NCBI GenBank assembly: GCA_028717605.1
Contig: JAQUNM010000013.1
Span: forward strand, 1-12,759
Length of the DNA: 12,759 nucleotides
Reading direction: 5' to 3'
Source of the DNA: Minisyncoccota bacterium
Lineage (GTDB): Bacteria; Patescibacteriota; Minisyncoccia; Minisyncoccales; GWA2-38-27
In this document: positions 5,850 through 12,759 of the stretch, piece by piece
Numbering within the stretch: the stretch's first letter is position 1
Layout of the letters: each line of letters opens with the position of its first letter
Translations under genes and position numbers: made by a program
Notes under the pieces: model-generated
Database searches by the model: none
Told to the model about the DNA's origin: nothing
What the model saw: the letters and a program-made list of their open reading frames with translations, nothing else

Positions 5850-7097
5850 ATGAATGATATAATTATTAAAATTCAGGTATCTTTAAAAATCCTTATTAAT
5901 TGGATAGAAAAAAATGGATGGGTTAGCTATGATCCAAACGACGTCAAGGGGCATCCCTTTTTTATTGCTTTGCTTAGTAAACAGAATTTTTTTAAAAAAT
6001 TGCTTTTATTTCCTCTTTATTCTATATACATTATAACGCCGGTGACCTTGCGGTATATTTTAAAAATTAAACCAACTATTACGCCAGGAGGAATGGGGTT
6101 TTTAGCGGCAGGATACATTGAACTTTATAAAGCAACAAAAGATACTCAAAATTTAAAGAAAGCAAAACAAATTTTAGGGTGGTTGAAAAATAACCGTATT
6201 GATAGATATAAAGATTATTGTTGGGGTTTCCCTTTCGACTGGCAATCTACAGTTTTAATTCCTAAAAATACTCCTATAACCTATACCACGGTTGAGTGTG
6301 TTAAACCATTTGTTGAATATTATAAAATTACCAAAGATAAAGATTATTTAAATGTAGCAATAAGCGCCTGCAAATTTATAGATAAAAATATTGACAAAAA
6401 ACAACATAGTAATAATGGCATTTCTTTCAGTTACACTCCTTTAGATGATGCAGAAGTAATTAACAGCAATGCTATTGTAGCCAGCGTTCTTTTAGAGGTA
6501 GGTCAAATAGCTGGAATTAAAGAATTTATAGAAATTGCAGATAAAATTATATTATTTGTTTTAGCAGAACAGTTGTCCGATGGTAGCTGGTATTATTTTT
6601 CTCGTCGTTATAAGAATGGTTCGTCTATTATTGATAATTATCATACAGCTATGGTATTACAAAGTTTAACTAAAATAATTCTATTAAAGGGCGATTCTAA
6701 AAAAAGAGACACTTATGCAGAAAGTTTAATTAAGGGACTAAAATTTTATTTGGATAATTTTTTTACCTCAAAGGGTATACCAAAAATAACGCCTGATAAA
6801 GTTTATCCAATTAATATAGCTAGTTGCGCTGAAGCAATTACTTTATTTTCTCAAGTTGATATCGTTAAAAGGGAAGTTCCACCAGATTTATTTAGAAGGA
6901 TACAAGAAGTTAATAAAAAATTAATTCTTTGGACTATTGATAATATGCAAGATCCAAATGGTGCGTTCATAGAAAGAAAATATAGTTTTAAGAAGATAAA
7001 GCTTTACTCAATCCGGTGGGGGCAGGCATTTATGTTAAGAAGTATGGCTTTGTCTTTATTATTTTTCACTTCGACCACAAAAAACGGCACAAATTAG
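5850..7097 (+). CDS. Uncharacterised alpha/alpha-toroid-like protein, probably cytoplasmic
   Basis: I do not recognise a characterised function for this 415-residue protein. It is mostly amphipathic helices in repeated hairpins, the look of an (alpha/alpha) toroid such as six-hairpin glycosidases, uronate lyases or glucuronyl C5-epimerase C-terminal domains. Conserved-looking islands are GWVSYDPNDVKG (23-34), ITPGGMGFLAAGY (77-89), CWGFPFDWQS (124-133), PKNTPITYTTVECVKPF (138-154), DGSWYYF (244-250) and DNYHTAMVLQSL (262-273). WGFPFDWQS and DNYHT recall a family found in surface-polysaccharide clusters that often carries misleading database names. No signal peptide is visible; a moderately hydrophobic patch at 48-70 may be buried. 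The window's next gene shares several of these islands. Sitting between flippase and polymerase, it probably acts on the glycan or its precursor. The start is ATG 5850, without a clear ribosome site. Confidence 0.75.
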   Translation: MNDIIIKIQVSLKILINWIEKNGWVSYDPNDVKGHPFFIALLSKQNFFKKLLLFPLYSIYIITPVTLRYILKIKPTITPGGMGFLAAGYIELYKATKDTQNLKKAKQILGWLKNNRIDRYKDYCWGFPFDWQSTVLIPKNTPITYTTVECVKPFVEYYKITKDKDYLNVAISACKFIDKNIDKKQHSNNGISFSYTPLDDAEVINSNAIVASVLLEVGQIAGIKEFIEIADKIILFVLAEQLSDGSWYYFSRRYKNGSSIIDNYHTAMVLQSLTKIILLKGDSKKRDTYAESLIKGLKFYLDNFFTSKGIPKITPDKVYPINIASCAEAITLFSQVDIVKREVPPDLFRRIQEVNKKLILWTIDNMQDPNGAFIERKYSFKKIKLYSIRWGQAFMLRSMALSLLFFTSTTKNGTN

Positions 7098-7138
7098 TGA
7101 TTATTTCTGAATAATTGCTTGGTTCAAGTAAAACAAAT

Positions 7139-8335
7139 ATGGTAAAAAAAGAGACGAAGAAAATATTTATTATAATGAGGTTTGGCTTAATAGTTATAGC
7201 CATTATCATATTAATTTTAATTGTTGAGACGTATAAAAATACCAATGTAATACCCCAAGATTATCTTACAGCTTTAAATGTCAGTAACAATGGATATGGT
7301 TATGATATCTATGACCAAAAAGTAAAAAGATATCAGCCGATGGCGCAAACTTTAATTATCAGCGCTGAGGCAAATAGGTATATTTATACTAAAGATAAAG
7401 CCGCCTTTAAAAGCGTAATTCAAAATGCCGATTGGTTAGTCAAAAACAAAGATATAAATAACAATAATATAATTGGATGGGGGTTGCCCACTTCCTTCGA
7501 TGCGTTTGGGGATAACTCTGAAAACCCTCCAAATACTGAATATACTATCACTACTGCACTGGCAGTAAAAGGACTGCTTGACGCCGTAGATGTCGTAGAC
7601 AAATCGAATATAATAATCAAATTTTTATACAAAAGTAAAAAAGAAACATACCTCAAGGTCAGCCAAGAAGCTCTAGATAGTTTTATTGAAAATAAATTTT
7701 ATACACAAAATCCCGACGGGACTATTTTCTTTTGGTATTCCTCGCAAAAATCAGATGCTCAACTTGTAACAAACTGTCATGCAATGTTTGTAGGGATTCT
7801 TCAGCGAATTAGTAATTATTTCATCGACAAAGAAAAGAAAACAATTTACCAAGATTTAGCTGATAAAGGAATGAAATATCTCTTGGAAACCAAAATAGAG
7901 AAAGAGGGTGCATGGTACTGGATCTACTACCCAAGGGCCAAAGAACCTCATGAAGATCACGGAGTTCATGCAGCTTATACATCTGATGGCTTGTTGATGT
8001 ATAAAAAAAATGATGGTCGTTTGTCATCAAAAATAGATGAGCAAAAAATTCTAAACGGTTTAAAACTTTATATTAAAGATGGCAGGATTTTAGAGATGTT
8101 TTCTGTGCCCGAAAGGGTTCCGCGCTCATGGGATTTGGGCTATTTTCTTTATGTGATGTCTGAATACTTCCCGCAAGAGGAAGCAATAAAGAATATTATT
8201 TATAATAATATTTTATCTCGTCAAGAAACAGATGGATTTAGACTTTATGACGATAAAAATACTCCTACTGATTTTGTTCGTTATAATGCTCATATTCTTT
8301 TAGGGCTAAGCAAATATTTTTGGAATGAAGAATAA
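7139..8335 (+). CDS. Uncharacterised membrane-anchored alpha/alpha-toroid-like protein
   Basis: This 398-residue protein has a basic N-terminus, one hydrophobic anchor (about residues 14-29) and then a large domain, presumably outside the membrane. The domain is helical with a toroid-like rhythm. Its islands are YQPMAQTLIISAEANRYIYT (65-84), GWGLPTSFD (113-121), PPNTEYTITTALAVKGLLDA (130-149), GAWYWIYYPR (257-266), HGVHAAYTSDGLL (274-286) and SWDLGYFLYVMSEYFP (330-345). The WG.P, NT.YT.T and G.WY...H.A islands come in the same order as in the preceding protein, so the two look like distant paralogues, one inside and one outside. No catalytic set can be assigned; a lyase, hydrolase or epimerase acting on uronic-acid glycans is only a guess. 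A TTG at 7115 would extend it by eight residues, but ATG 7139 gives a normal signal-anchor start. Confidence 0.72.
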   Translation: MVKKETKKIFIIMRFGLIVIAIIILILIVETYKNTNVIPQDYLTALNVSNNGYGYDIYDQKVKRYQPMAQTLIISAEANRYIYTKDKAAFKSVIQNADWLVKNKDINNNNIIGWGLPTSFDAFGDNSENPPNTEYTITTALAVKGLLDAVDVVDKSNIIIKFLYKSKKETYLKVSQEALDSFIENKFYTQNPDGTIFFWYSSQKSDAQLVTNCHAMFVGILQRISNYFIDKEKKTIYQDLADKGMKYLLETKIEKEGAWYWIYYPRAKEPHEDHGVHAAYTSDGLLMYKKNDGRLSSKIDEQKILNGLKLYIKDGRILEMFSVPERVPRSWDLGYFLYVMSEYFPQEEAIKNIIYNNILSRQETDGFRLYDDKNTPTDFVRYNAHILLGLSKYFWNEE

Positions 8336-8388
8336 GAATAACTCATTATTTTGAATATAGAAATATAACTTTTAATTAATTACAAGTT

Positions 8389-9684
8389 ATGGATGCAGAA
8401 AACAGAGAACAACCTAAAAAAGAGAAGATACGTTTTCTAATCAAGAAGAGTACGGTCTCGGCTTTTTTGTTTGTATTTCTCTATAAAATATCTTTAGATC
8501 TGGTTTATTATTTTGTGATTTCTCAAGTTTGGAGTTATGCCAGATTTGAATTACACCTTAATAGCTTAAAATTAGTCGAATCATATCTGTTGCTTTTTAT
8601 TATTTTTATTTTGATGCCGAAATCAAAAGAAAAACTTTCCAATGTAATGGTTTGGCTGTTAGTTCTCTTGTCGTATGTGCCGATGCTTGTTTTATTCGCT
8701 TTTATGGATCAGCTAAGAGTATATATGTATGCCGTAACTGGATTTTGGATGTTAGTTTTCTTATTATTAAAACTCCCGACGGTTTTTCTATCGCCGCTGA
8801 AAAAAATTCAATCTAAAACAATCCGTTATTCTATTTTTGTTGGTCTAAGCGGAATAGTTTTTTTTATAATTTATAAATATTTAGGATTATCGTTTAGTTT
8901 TGACCTTACGAAAGTATATGATATTCGAGCGGAATATGTCGCAGTGGGAGTTCCTTTTGCCAGTTACCTTTTTAATTGGTTAGCTTACATTATTAACCCT
9001 ATATTTTTTGCTTTATTTTTAGCCAAAAAAAAATGGGTTTTGGTGGGATTGATTGTTTTTTTACAGGCTTTACTTTTTTCCGTTACTGGATTGAAGGCTT
9101 TTCTTTTTGTCTTACCTTTTGTGTTAGTTTTAATGTGGATAGTAGCTCGCAAGAATCCACTTGCTTGGATTGCCCTTGGTTTAATGGGGGGAATATTATT
9201 GGGTATGGTATCTTATTGGGTAATAGATGACCTTTGGACCACCTCGCTTTTTGCAAGAAGAGCCTTGTTGGTTCCGGCCCAATTATCATTTTTTTACTAT
9301 GATTTTTTTTCAGAAAATGGCCCTACTTTTCTTTCTCAACATCGCGTATTTAGAAATTTTATAGATTATCCTTACCATCTTAACCCGCCGCATCTAATCG
9401 GAGAAGTTTATTTTAATAGTCCTGAAACGAACGCAAACAATGGTGTCTATGCTGATGCTTATATGAATTTTGGATTCATTGGTTTTGCCTTGTGGGCTTT
9501 TCTATTAACAATTATTTTAAAATTAGTAGATAGTTTTTCAAGACATCAAAAAATAACAGTAACAATTGCGGCCATTGCCATGCCGTCACTCTTTCTTACA
9601 AATAGTGCTTTCTTAACCTGCTTAATTACTCACGGGCTATTACTCTCGTTAATTATTTTATATTTATTACCTAAAGAAAAATAA
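8389..9684 (+). CDS. wzy: Wzy-like polysaccharide polymerase
   Basis: This 431-residue integral membrane protein has roughly ten or more hydrophobic segments after a charged cytoplasmic start (1-20). It would join lipid-linked repeat units on the outer face of the membrane. Wzy proteins share little sequence, so the call rests on topology, context and local pattern. There is a large soluble-looking loop at about 287-350 with Arg290/Arg291 and HRVFRNFIDYPYHLNPPH (318-335). Next comes GEVYFNSPETNANNGVYADA (338-357) leading into YMNFGFIGFALWAFLLT (358-374). The 'G..yf....NANnG...daY.nFGf.G' arrangement is typical of O-antigen polymerases. The 53 bases before it (8336-8388) are very AT-rich and hold no clear ribosome site. 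Its stop overlaps the next ATG by one base (TAATG). Confidence 0.75.
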   Translation: MDAENREQPKKEKIRFLIKKSTVSAFLFVFLYKISLDLVYYFVISQVWSYARFELHLNSLKLVESYLLLFIIFILMPKSKEKLSNVMVWLLVLLSYVPMLVLFAFMDQLRVYMYAVTGFWMLVFLLLKLPTVFLSPLKKIQSKTIRYSIFVGLSGIVFFIIYKYLGLSFSFDLTKVYDIRAEYVAVGVPFASYLFNWLAYIINPIFFALFLAKKKWVLVGLIVFLQALLFSVTGLKAFLFVLPFVLVLMWIVARKNPLAWIALGLMGGILLGMVSYWVIDDLWTTSLFARRALLVPAQLSFFYYDFFSENGPTFLSQHRVFRNFIDYPYHLNPPHLIGEVYFNSPETNANNGVYADAYMNFGFIGFALWAFLLTIILKLVDSFSRHQKITVTIAAIAMPSLFLTNSAFLTCLITHGLLLSLIILYLLPKEK

Positions 9685-10805
9685 TGAAAAAAATCTGTCA
9701 CATAACAACCGTTCATTCACCATTTGATACACGTATTTTTTATAAAGAAGCTAAGGCATTAGCTAATGCTGAATATGAAGTTTCGTTAATCGCTCAGCAT
9801 GACAAAAAAGAGATTGTTGAAGAGGTAAAAATAATTCCTTTGCCAAAACCAAAAAATAGATTGGAGAGATTTTTCGAGCTGGATCGGTTGGCTTATAATT
9901 TGGCGGTAAAGCAAAAAGCTGATATTTATCATTTTCATGACCCGGAATTTTTATCATGGGCAATAAAGTTAAAAAAGAAAACCGATGCGAAGATAATTTA
10001 TGATGTCCACGAAGATTATCCGAAACAAATTTTATCTAAATACTGGATACCAAAACTTTTGAGAAATATCATAGCAAGTTTTTTTAATTTTTATGAAAAA
10101 AGAAAAACAAAAAATGTTGATTACATAATTACAGCCACATTAGATATTAAAAACAATTTTAAACAGGATAATGTTATAGACATTAAAAATTACCCAGTTA
10201 TTACCAATTTGGATTTTTCTAAAAATCAAAAATCTTATGAAGACAAAAATTATTATACCTTAATTTATATAGGAGGATTGGAAAAAGTTAGAGGGATTAA
10301 AGAGATTGTTCAATCATTAAAATTTATAAATCCTAAATATAAAATAAAACTGAAATTAGCCGGAAAATTCTCAGATGAAAATTTTAAAAATGAGATTAAA
10401 AAATTAAAAGAATGGGAAAAAGTACAATATCTAGGTCAGTTGTCACATAGCCAGGTTTTAAAACATCTCACTAGGGCAGACGTTGGTCTTGTTTGTCTTC
10501 ACCCTCTAAGACGCTTTTTGACCAGTCTTCCGGTAAAAATGTTTGAATATATGGCTGCGGAACTTCCCGTTATTGCTTCTAATTTTCCTTTATGGAAAGA
10601 GATTATTGAATTAAATAATTGTGGTATTTGCATAAATCCATTGAAGCCGAAAGAAATTGCAAAAGCAATTGAATATTTAATAGAGCATCCTGACGAGGCA
10701 AAAGAAATGGGGGAAAGGGGTAGAAAAGCGGTTTTGGAAAAATATAATTGGGAAAACGAAAGTAAAAAATTACTTAAAGTTTATGAAGAACTTGCCAAGA
10801 AATAA
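9684..10805 (+). CDS. Family 4 glycosyltransferase (GT-B fold)
   Basis: This 373-residue retaining glycosyltransferase is complete and probably works on the cytoplasmic face on the lipid-linked intermediate. The N-terminal half has ICHITTVHSPFDTRIFYKEA (4-23), a start common in GT4 enzymes of surface-glycan clusters, then the YHFHDPEF loop (82-89) and YDVHEDYP (106-113). The C-terminal half has YIGGLEKVRGI for donor phosphates (195-205), LAGKF (225-229), YLGQLSH (249-255) and SLPVKMFEYMAAELPVIASN (281-300), where Glu288 is the second glutamate of the usual EX7E motif. The first position is Thr280 instead of Glu, which I recall as common in this subgroup. Donor and acceptor cannot be told from sequence. 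It begins on the polymerase's stop codon. Its last codons (10737-10775) reappear in altered form just downstream. Confidence 0.85.
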   Translation: MKKICHITTVHSPFDTRIFYKEAKALANAEYEVSLIAQHDKKEIVEEVKIIPLPKPKNRLERFFELDRLAYNLAVKQKADIYHFHDPEFLSWAIKLKKKTDAKIIYDVHEDYPKQILSKYWIPKLLRNIIASFFNFYEKRKTKNVDYIITATLDIKNNFKQDNVIDIKNYPVITNLDFSKNQKSYEDKNYYTLIYIGGLEKVRGIKEIVQSLKFINPKYKIKLKLAGKFSDENFKNEIKKLKEWEKVQYLGQLSHSQVLKHLTRADVGLVCLHPLRRFLTSLPVKMFEYMAAELPVIASNFPLWKEIIELNNCGICINPLKPKEIAKAIEYLIEHPDEAKEMGERGRKAVLEKYNWENESKKLLKVYEELAKK

Positions 10806-10806
10806 T

Positions 10807-10911
10807 CTACCTTTTGTTTCAATAATAATTCCTTGTCGGAATGAAGAAAAATATAATTAAGAAAATGAAAGTAAAAAATTATTAGATGCCTACGGAAAGT
10901 TCACAAAATAA
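10807..10911 (+). pseudogene. Relic joining a GT2 N-terminus to a GT4 C-terminus
   Basis: One reading frame across this gap encodes LPFVSIIIPCRNEEKYN, a stop (TAA 10858-10860), then ENESKKLLDAYGKFTK and a second TAA at 10909-10911. The first part is the typical opening of a family 2 glycosyltransferase (hydrophobic strand followed by P-C-R-N-E-E). The second part repeats the tail of the GT4 gene just upstream: bases 10846-10884 match 10737-10775 at 34 of 39 positions, 109 bases away, with Trp356 replaced by a stop. Both parts are in one frame, and the join falls in a shared GAAAAATATAATT. The simplest reading is a deletion that fused a lost GT2 gene to a lost or duplicated GT4 gene, now decaying. 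The sequence is seen directly; the history is inferred. No ATG precedes it. Confidence 0.65.
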
Positions 10912-12154
10912 AAAAGCGAACATTTGGATTTTAAATCATTACGCTATTACTTCCAACATGCCAGGAGGAACAAGGCATTATGATTTTGGAAAGGAGTTAG
11001 TGAAAAGAGGATATAAAGTTACTATATTTGCTTCAAGTTTTCATTACAGCCAGCATAAAGAACTAAAATTAAATAAAAAAGAAAAATATAAAATTGAGAA
11101 TGTAGACGGAATTAATTTTATCTGGCTTAAAACCTTCCCTTATCAAAAAAATGATTGGCGGCGAGTAGTAAATATGATTTCTTATATGTGGCGAGTTTAT
11201 TGGTTAGGAAAAAAAATTACAAAAACAGAAAAGAGTATTAAAAGTCCGGAAGTTATTATTGGTTCCTCTGTCCATTTATTAGCTGTTTTGTCAGCCTATT
11301 GGTTAGCTAGGTATTATAAATCAAAATTTATAATGGAGGTAAGAGACCTTTGGCCGCAAACGTTAATTGATATGAAGAAATTCGACGAAAACAGCTTAGT
11401 TATAAGAATATTGAAATTATTAGAAAAATTTTTATATAAAAAAGCGGAGATAATAATAACTTTATTACCATTAGCGAAAGAATATATCAGTGCCCTAGGG
11501 ATAAATCAAAAAAAAATAGTTTGGATTTCTAATGGGGTGGATGTGTCAAAATTACAAGAAAAAGAAAAAAAGAAAGGAAAAGCTAATGATGGGTTTAAGA
11601 TAATATATATTGGAGCGCATGGCGCAGCTAATGCTATAGATGTCATTTTAGATGTTGCAAAAATACTTCAAGAGAGGCAATATAATAAAATAAAGTTTAT
11701 CTTTGTTGGCGATGGGATGGAAAAAGAACAATTAATTTTCCGTAAAGAAAAGCTGAAACTTAGAAACGTCGAATTCTATAGATCAATAGCTAAAAAAGAA
11801 ATTCCTCTAACGCTTTCTCAGGCAGATGCATCAATAATCAGCCAGCGAAAGATGGATTTATACAAATATGGATTTAGCTACAATAAATTGTTTGATTTTA
11901 TGGCAGTAGGGAAACCTATTATTTTGGCCGGCAAGCCAGCTAATAACTTAGTAGTTGAAGCGAAATGCGGCATTTCTGTTCCGCCAGAAAATCCAGAAAA
12001 AATGGCCGAAGCGATTATAGAGTTATATAAAATGTCGCCCGGAGAAAGAGAAAAAATGGGGCGGAAAGGAAGGAAATACGTAGAAAAATATCATAGTATT
12101 CCATTACTTGTTGATGAGTTAGAAAAAGCGATAAAAGAAGTAGTTAATGAATAA
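10886..12154 (+). CDS. Family 4 glycosyltransferase (WbuB/WcaI-like)
   Basis: This 422-residue GT-B glycosyltransferase has IWILNHYAITSNMPGGTRHY (13-32), the opening of WbuB-like enzymes that add amino or deoxy sugars to lipid-linked glycans. It also has RGYKVTIFASSF (41-52), EVRDLWPQTLIDM (151-163), ISNGVDV (214-220), YIGAHGAANAID (241-252), FVGDGMEKEQL (273-283), SYNKLFDFMAVGKPIILAG (331-349) and PPENPEKMAEAI (366-377). Mapping to a particular sugar would be guesswork. ATG 10886 is the first possible start, since TAG at 10883-10885 lies directly upstream in frame. Relatives usually begin almost at IWILNHY, so the ten extra residues MPTESSQNKK are probably new sequence drawn from the relic that overlaps this start. 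No Shine-Dalgarno is visible. The end overlaps the next gene by eight bases. Confidence 0.85.
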   Translation: MPTESSQNKKANIWILNHYAITSNMPGGTRHYDFGKELVKRGYKVTIFASSFHYSQHKELKLNKKEKYKIENVDGINFIWLKTFPYQKNDWRRVVNMISYMWRVYWLGKKITKTEKSIKSPEVIIGSSVHLLAVLSAYWLARYYKSKFIMEVRDLWPQTLIDMKKFDENSLVIRILKLLEKFLYKKAEIIITLLPLAKEYISALGINQKKIVWISNGVDVSKLQEKEKKKGKANDGFKIIYIGAHGAANAIDVILDVAKILQERQYNKIKFIFVGDGMEKEQLIFRKEKLKLRNVEFYRSIAKKEIPLTLSQADASIISQRKMDLYKYGFSYNKLFDFMAVGKPIILAGKPANNLVVEAKCGISVPPENPEKMAEAIIELYKMSPGEREKMGRKGRKYVEKYHSIPLLVDELEKAIKEVVNE

Positions 12155-12758
12155 AAAAATTCAAAAAGTAATCAAAAGGATAATTGATTTTCTTGGGGCA
12201 CTAGTTGGCTTAATTATTTTAAGTCCTTTGTTTTTGATTGTCACTATTTTAATTAAGTTAGATTCAAAAGGTTCAGTTTTTTTTAAGTATGAAAGAATTA
12301 GCAAAGATAGTAAAGCGTTTTACCCATTTAAGTTTAGGACCATGAAAGAGGGAGCAATAAAAGAAGGGCTAGGATATAATGTTGCCGAAAACGATGAAAG
12401 AATCACCAAAATAGGGAATTTTTTAAGAAAATGGGGGATTGATGAATTACCTCAATTAATAAATGTTTTGAGGGGAGAGATGAGTTTAGTTGGTCCAAGA
12501 CCTACTTTCAAATACCAAGTGGAAAAATACAGCGATTTTCAGAGGAAAAGATTGTTGGTTAAACCGGGAATTACTGGTTGGGCTTTAATTCAGGGAAGAA
12601 ATTTGCTTTCTTGGGAAGAAAGGATTAAATATGATGTTTGGTATATAGAAAATTGGTCCCTTTGGTTGGATTTTAAGATATTATTTAAAACAATTTCTTT
12701 AATCATTTTTAAGAGGGGAGTTTATGGGAGAGGGGGGATTAATGATCCGTTTATTTAA
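12147..12758 (+). CDS. Initiating phosphoglycosyl transferase (PglC / WbaP catalytic-domain type)
   Basis: This 203-residue monotopic phosphoglycosyl transferase would transfer a sugar-1-phosphate from a UDP-sugar to undecaprenyl phosphate, the first membrane step of the repeat unit. The N-terminal hydrophobic reentrant helix with its proline kink is at residues 11-36 (KRIIDFLGA...ILSPLFLIV). Then come GSVFFKYERISKDSKAFYPF (42-61), FKFRTM (61-66), the catalytic Asp99-Glu100 pair in GIDELPQL (97-104), and INVLRGEMSLVGPRP (105-119), followed by KPGITGWA (139-146). It lacks the large N-terminal membrane domain of WbaP/WcaJ and has the compact size of PglC. The residue before the DE pair region is Gly97 where Ser or Thr is common. 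The gene is complete; TAA ends one base before the window edge. It starts inside the end of the GT4 gene, indicating translational coupling. Confidence 0.9.
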   Translation: MNKKIQKVIKRIIDFLGALVGLIILSPLFLIVTILIKLDSKGSVFFKYERISKDSKAFYPFKFRTMKEGAIKEGLGYNVAENDERITKIGNFLRKWGIDELPQLINVLRGEMSLVGPRPTFKYQVEKYSDFQRKRLLVKPGITGWALIQGRNLLSWEERIKYDVWYIENWSLWLDFKILFKTISLIIFKRGVYGRGGINDPFI

Positions 12759-12759
12759 A

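Noticed and set aside
7115..7138. TTG start giving a longer version of the membrane-anchored toroid protein
   Set aside because: The eight added residues (MLGSSKTN) show nothing useful, and ATG 7139 leads directly into a basic signal-anchor sequence.
7098..7138. Short inverted repeats between the two toroid genes (for example ATTATT/AATAAT)
   Set aside because: Only 4-6 bp, AT-only or with tiny loops, and no T-tract follows. Too weak to call a terminator or RNA element.
8336..8388. Possible internal promoter before the polymerase gene
   Set aside because: The stretch is so AT-rich that -10-like words are expected by chance, and no matching -35 hexamer is seen at 16-18 bases.
1..12758. CRISPR arrays, tRNA or rRNA genes, insertion sequences, attachment sites
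   Set aside because: No spaced repeat series, tRNA-like cloverleaf, transposase or integrase was found; the only short phased repeats are the three 10-bp units at 208-237.

Overview
The window holds one long plus-strand gene cluster for a cell-surface polysaccharide of the Wzx/Wzy type, headed by a small DNA-binding protein. At the left edge it is flanked by the start of a divergently transcribed membrane protein that looks like an O-antigen ligase or polymerase. The DNA is AT-rich, TGA and TAA are used as ordinary stops, genes are packed with 1 to 8 base overlaps, and clear Shine-Dalgarno sequences are mostly absent. Together with the style of the proteins this suggests an uncultured bacterium, plausibly of the Candidate Phyla Radiation (Patescibacteria). 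That placement is an inference: no rRNA or marker gene is present. TGA as a stop argues against the recoded Gracilibacteria/SR1 lineages.

Layout. 1-140 (minus): N-terminus of a membrane protein. 141-260: divergent intergenic region with three 10-bp-phased direct repeats and a near-consensus sigma70-type promoter placed so that transcription should begin at or very near the ATG of the first gene. 261-506: an 81-residue MerR/excisionase/BldC-type HTH protein. 525-4364: four genes matching the WbpA-WbpB-WbpD-WbpE route from UDP-GlcNAc to UDP-2,3-diacetamido-2,3-dideoxy-glucuronic acid (6-dehydrogenase, 3-dehydrogenase, PLP aminotransferase and N-acetyltransferase, with the acetyltransferase gene ahead of the aminotransferase gene). 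4364-5839: Wzx-type flippase. 5850-8335: two adjacent, distantly related, uncharacterised proteins that look like alpha/alpha-toroids, one without an export signal and one with an N-terminal membrane anchor. 8389-9684: Wzy-like polymerase. 9684-10805 and 10886-12154: two GT4 glycosyltransferases, separated by a short relic that joins the start of a GT2 glycosyltransferase to the tail of a GT4. 12147-12758: a short PglC/WbaP-type phosphoglycosyl transferase that would start the glycan.

How it fits together (inference from families). The initiating transferase loads the first sugar phosphate on undecaprenyl phosphate, the two GT4 enzymes extend it, the diacetamido uronic acid made by the first four enzymes is probably one of the sugars, the flippase moves the unit across the membrane and the polymerase joins units. 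The toroid pair may modify or trim the uronic-acid-containing glycan. The most interesting points are the regulator with its phased repeats, the uncharacterised toroid pair between flippase and polymerase, the glycosyltransferase deletion scar, and an apparent in-frame insertion carrying a perfect inverted repeat inside the dehydrogenase.
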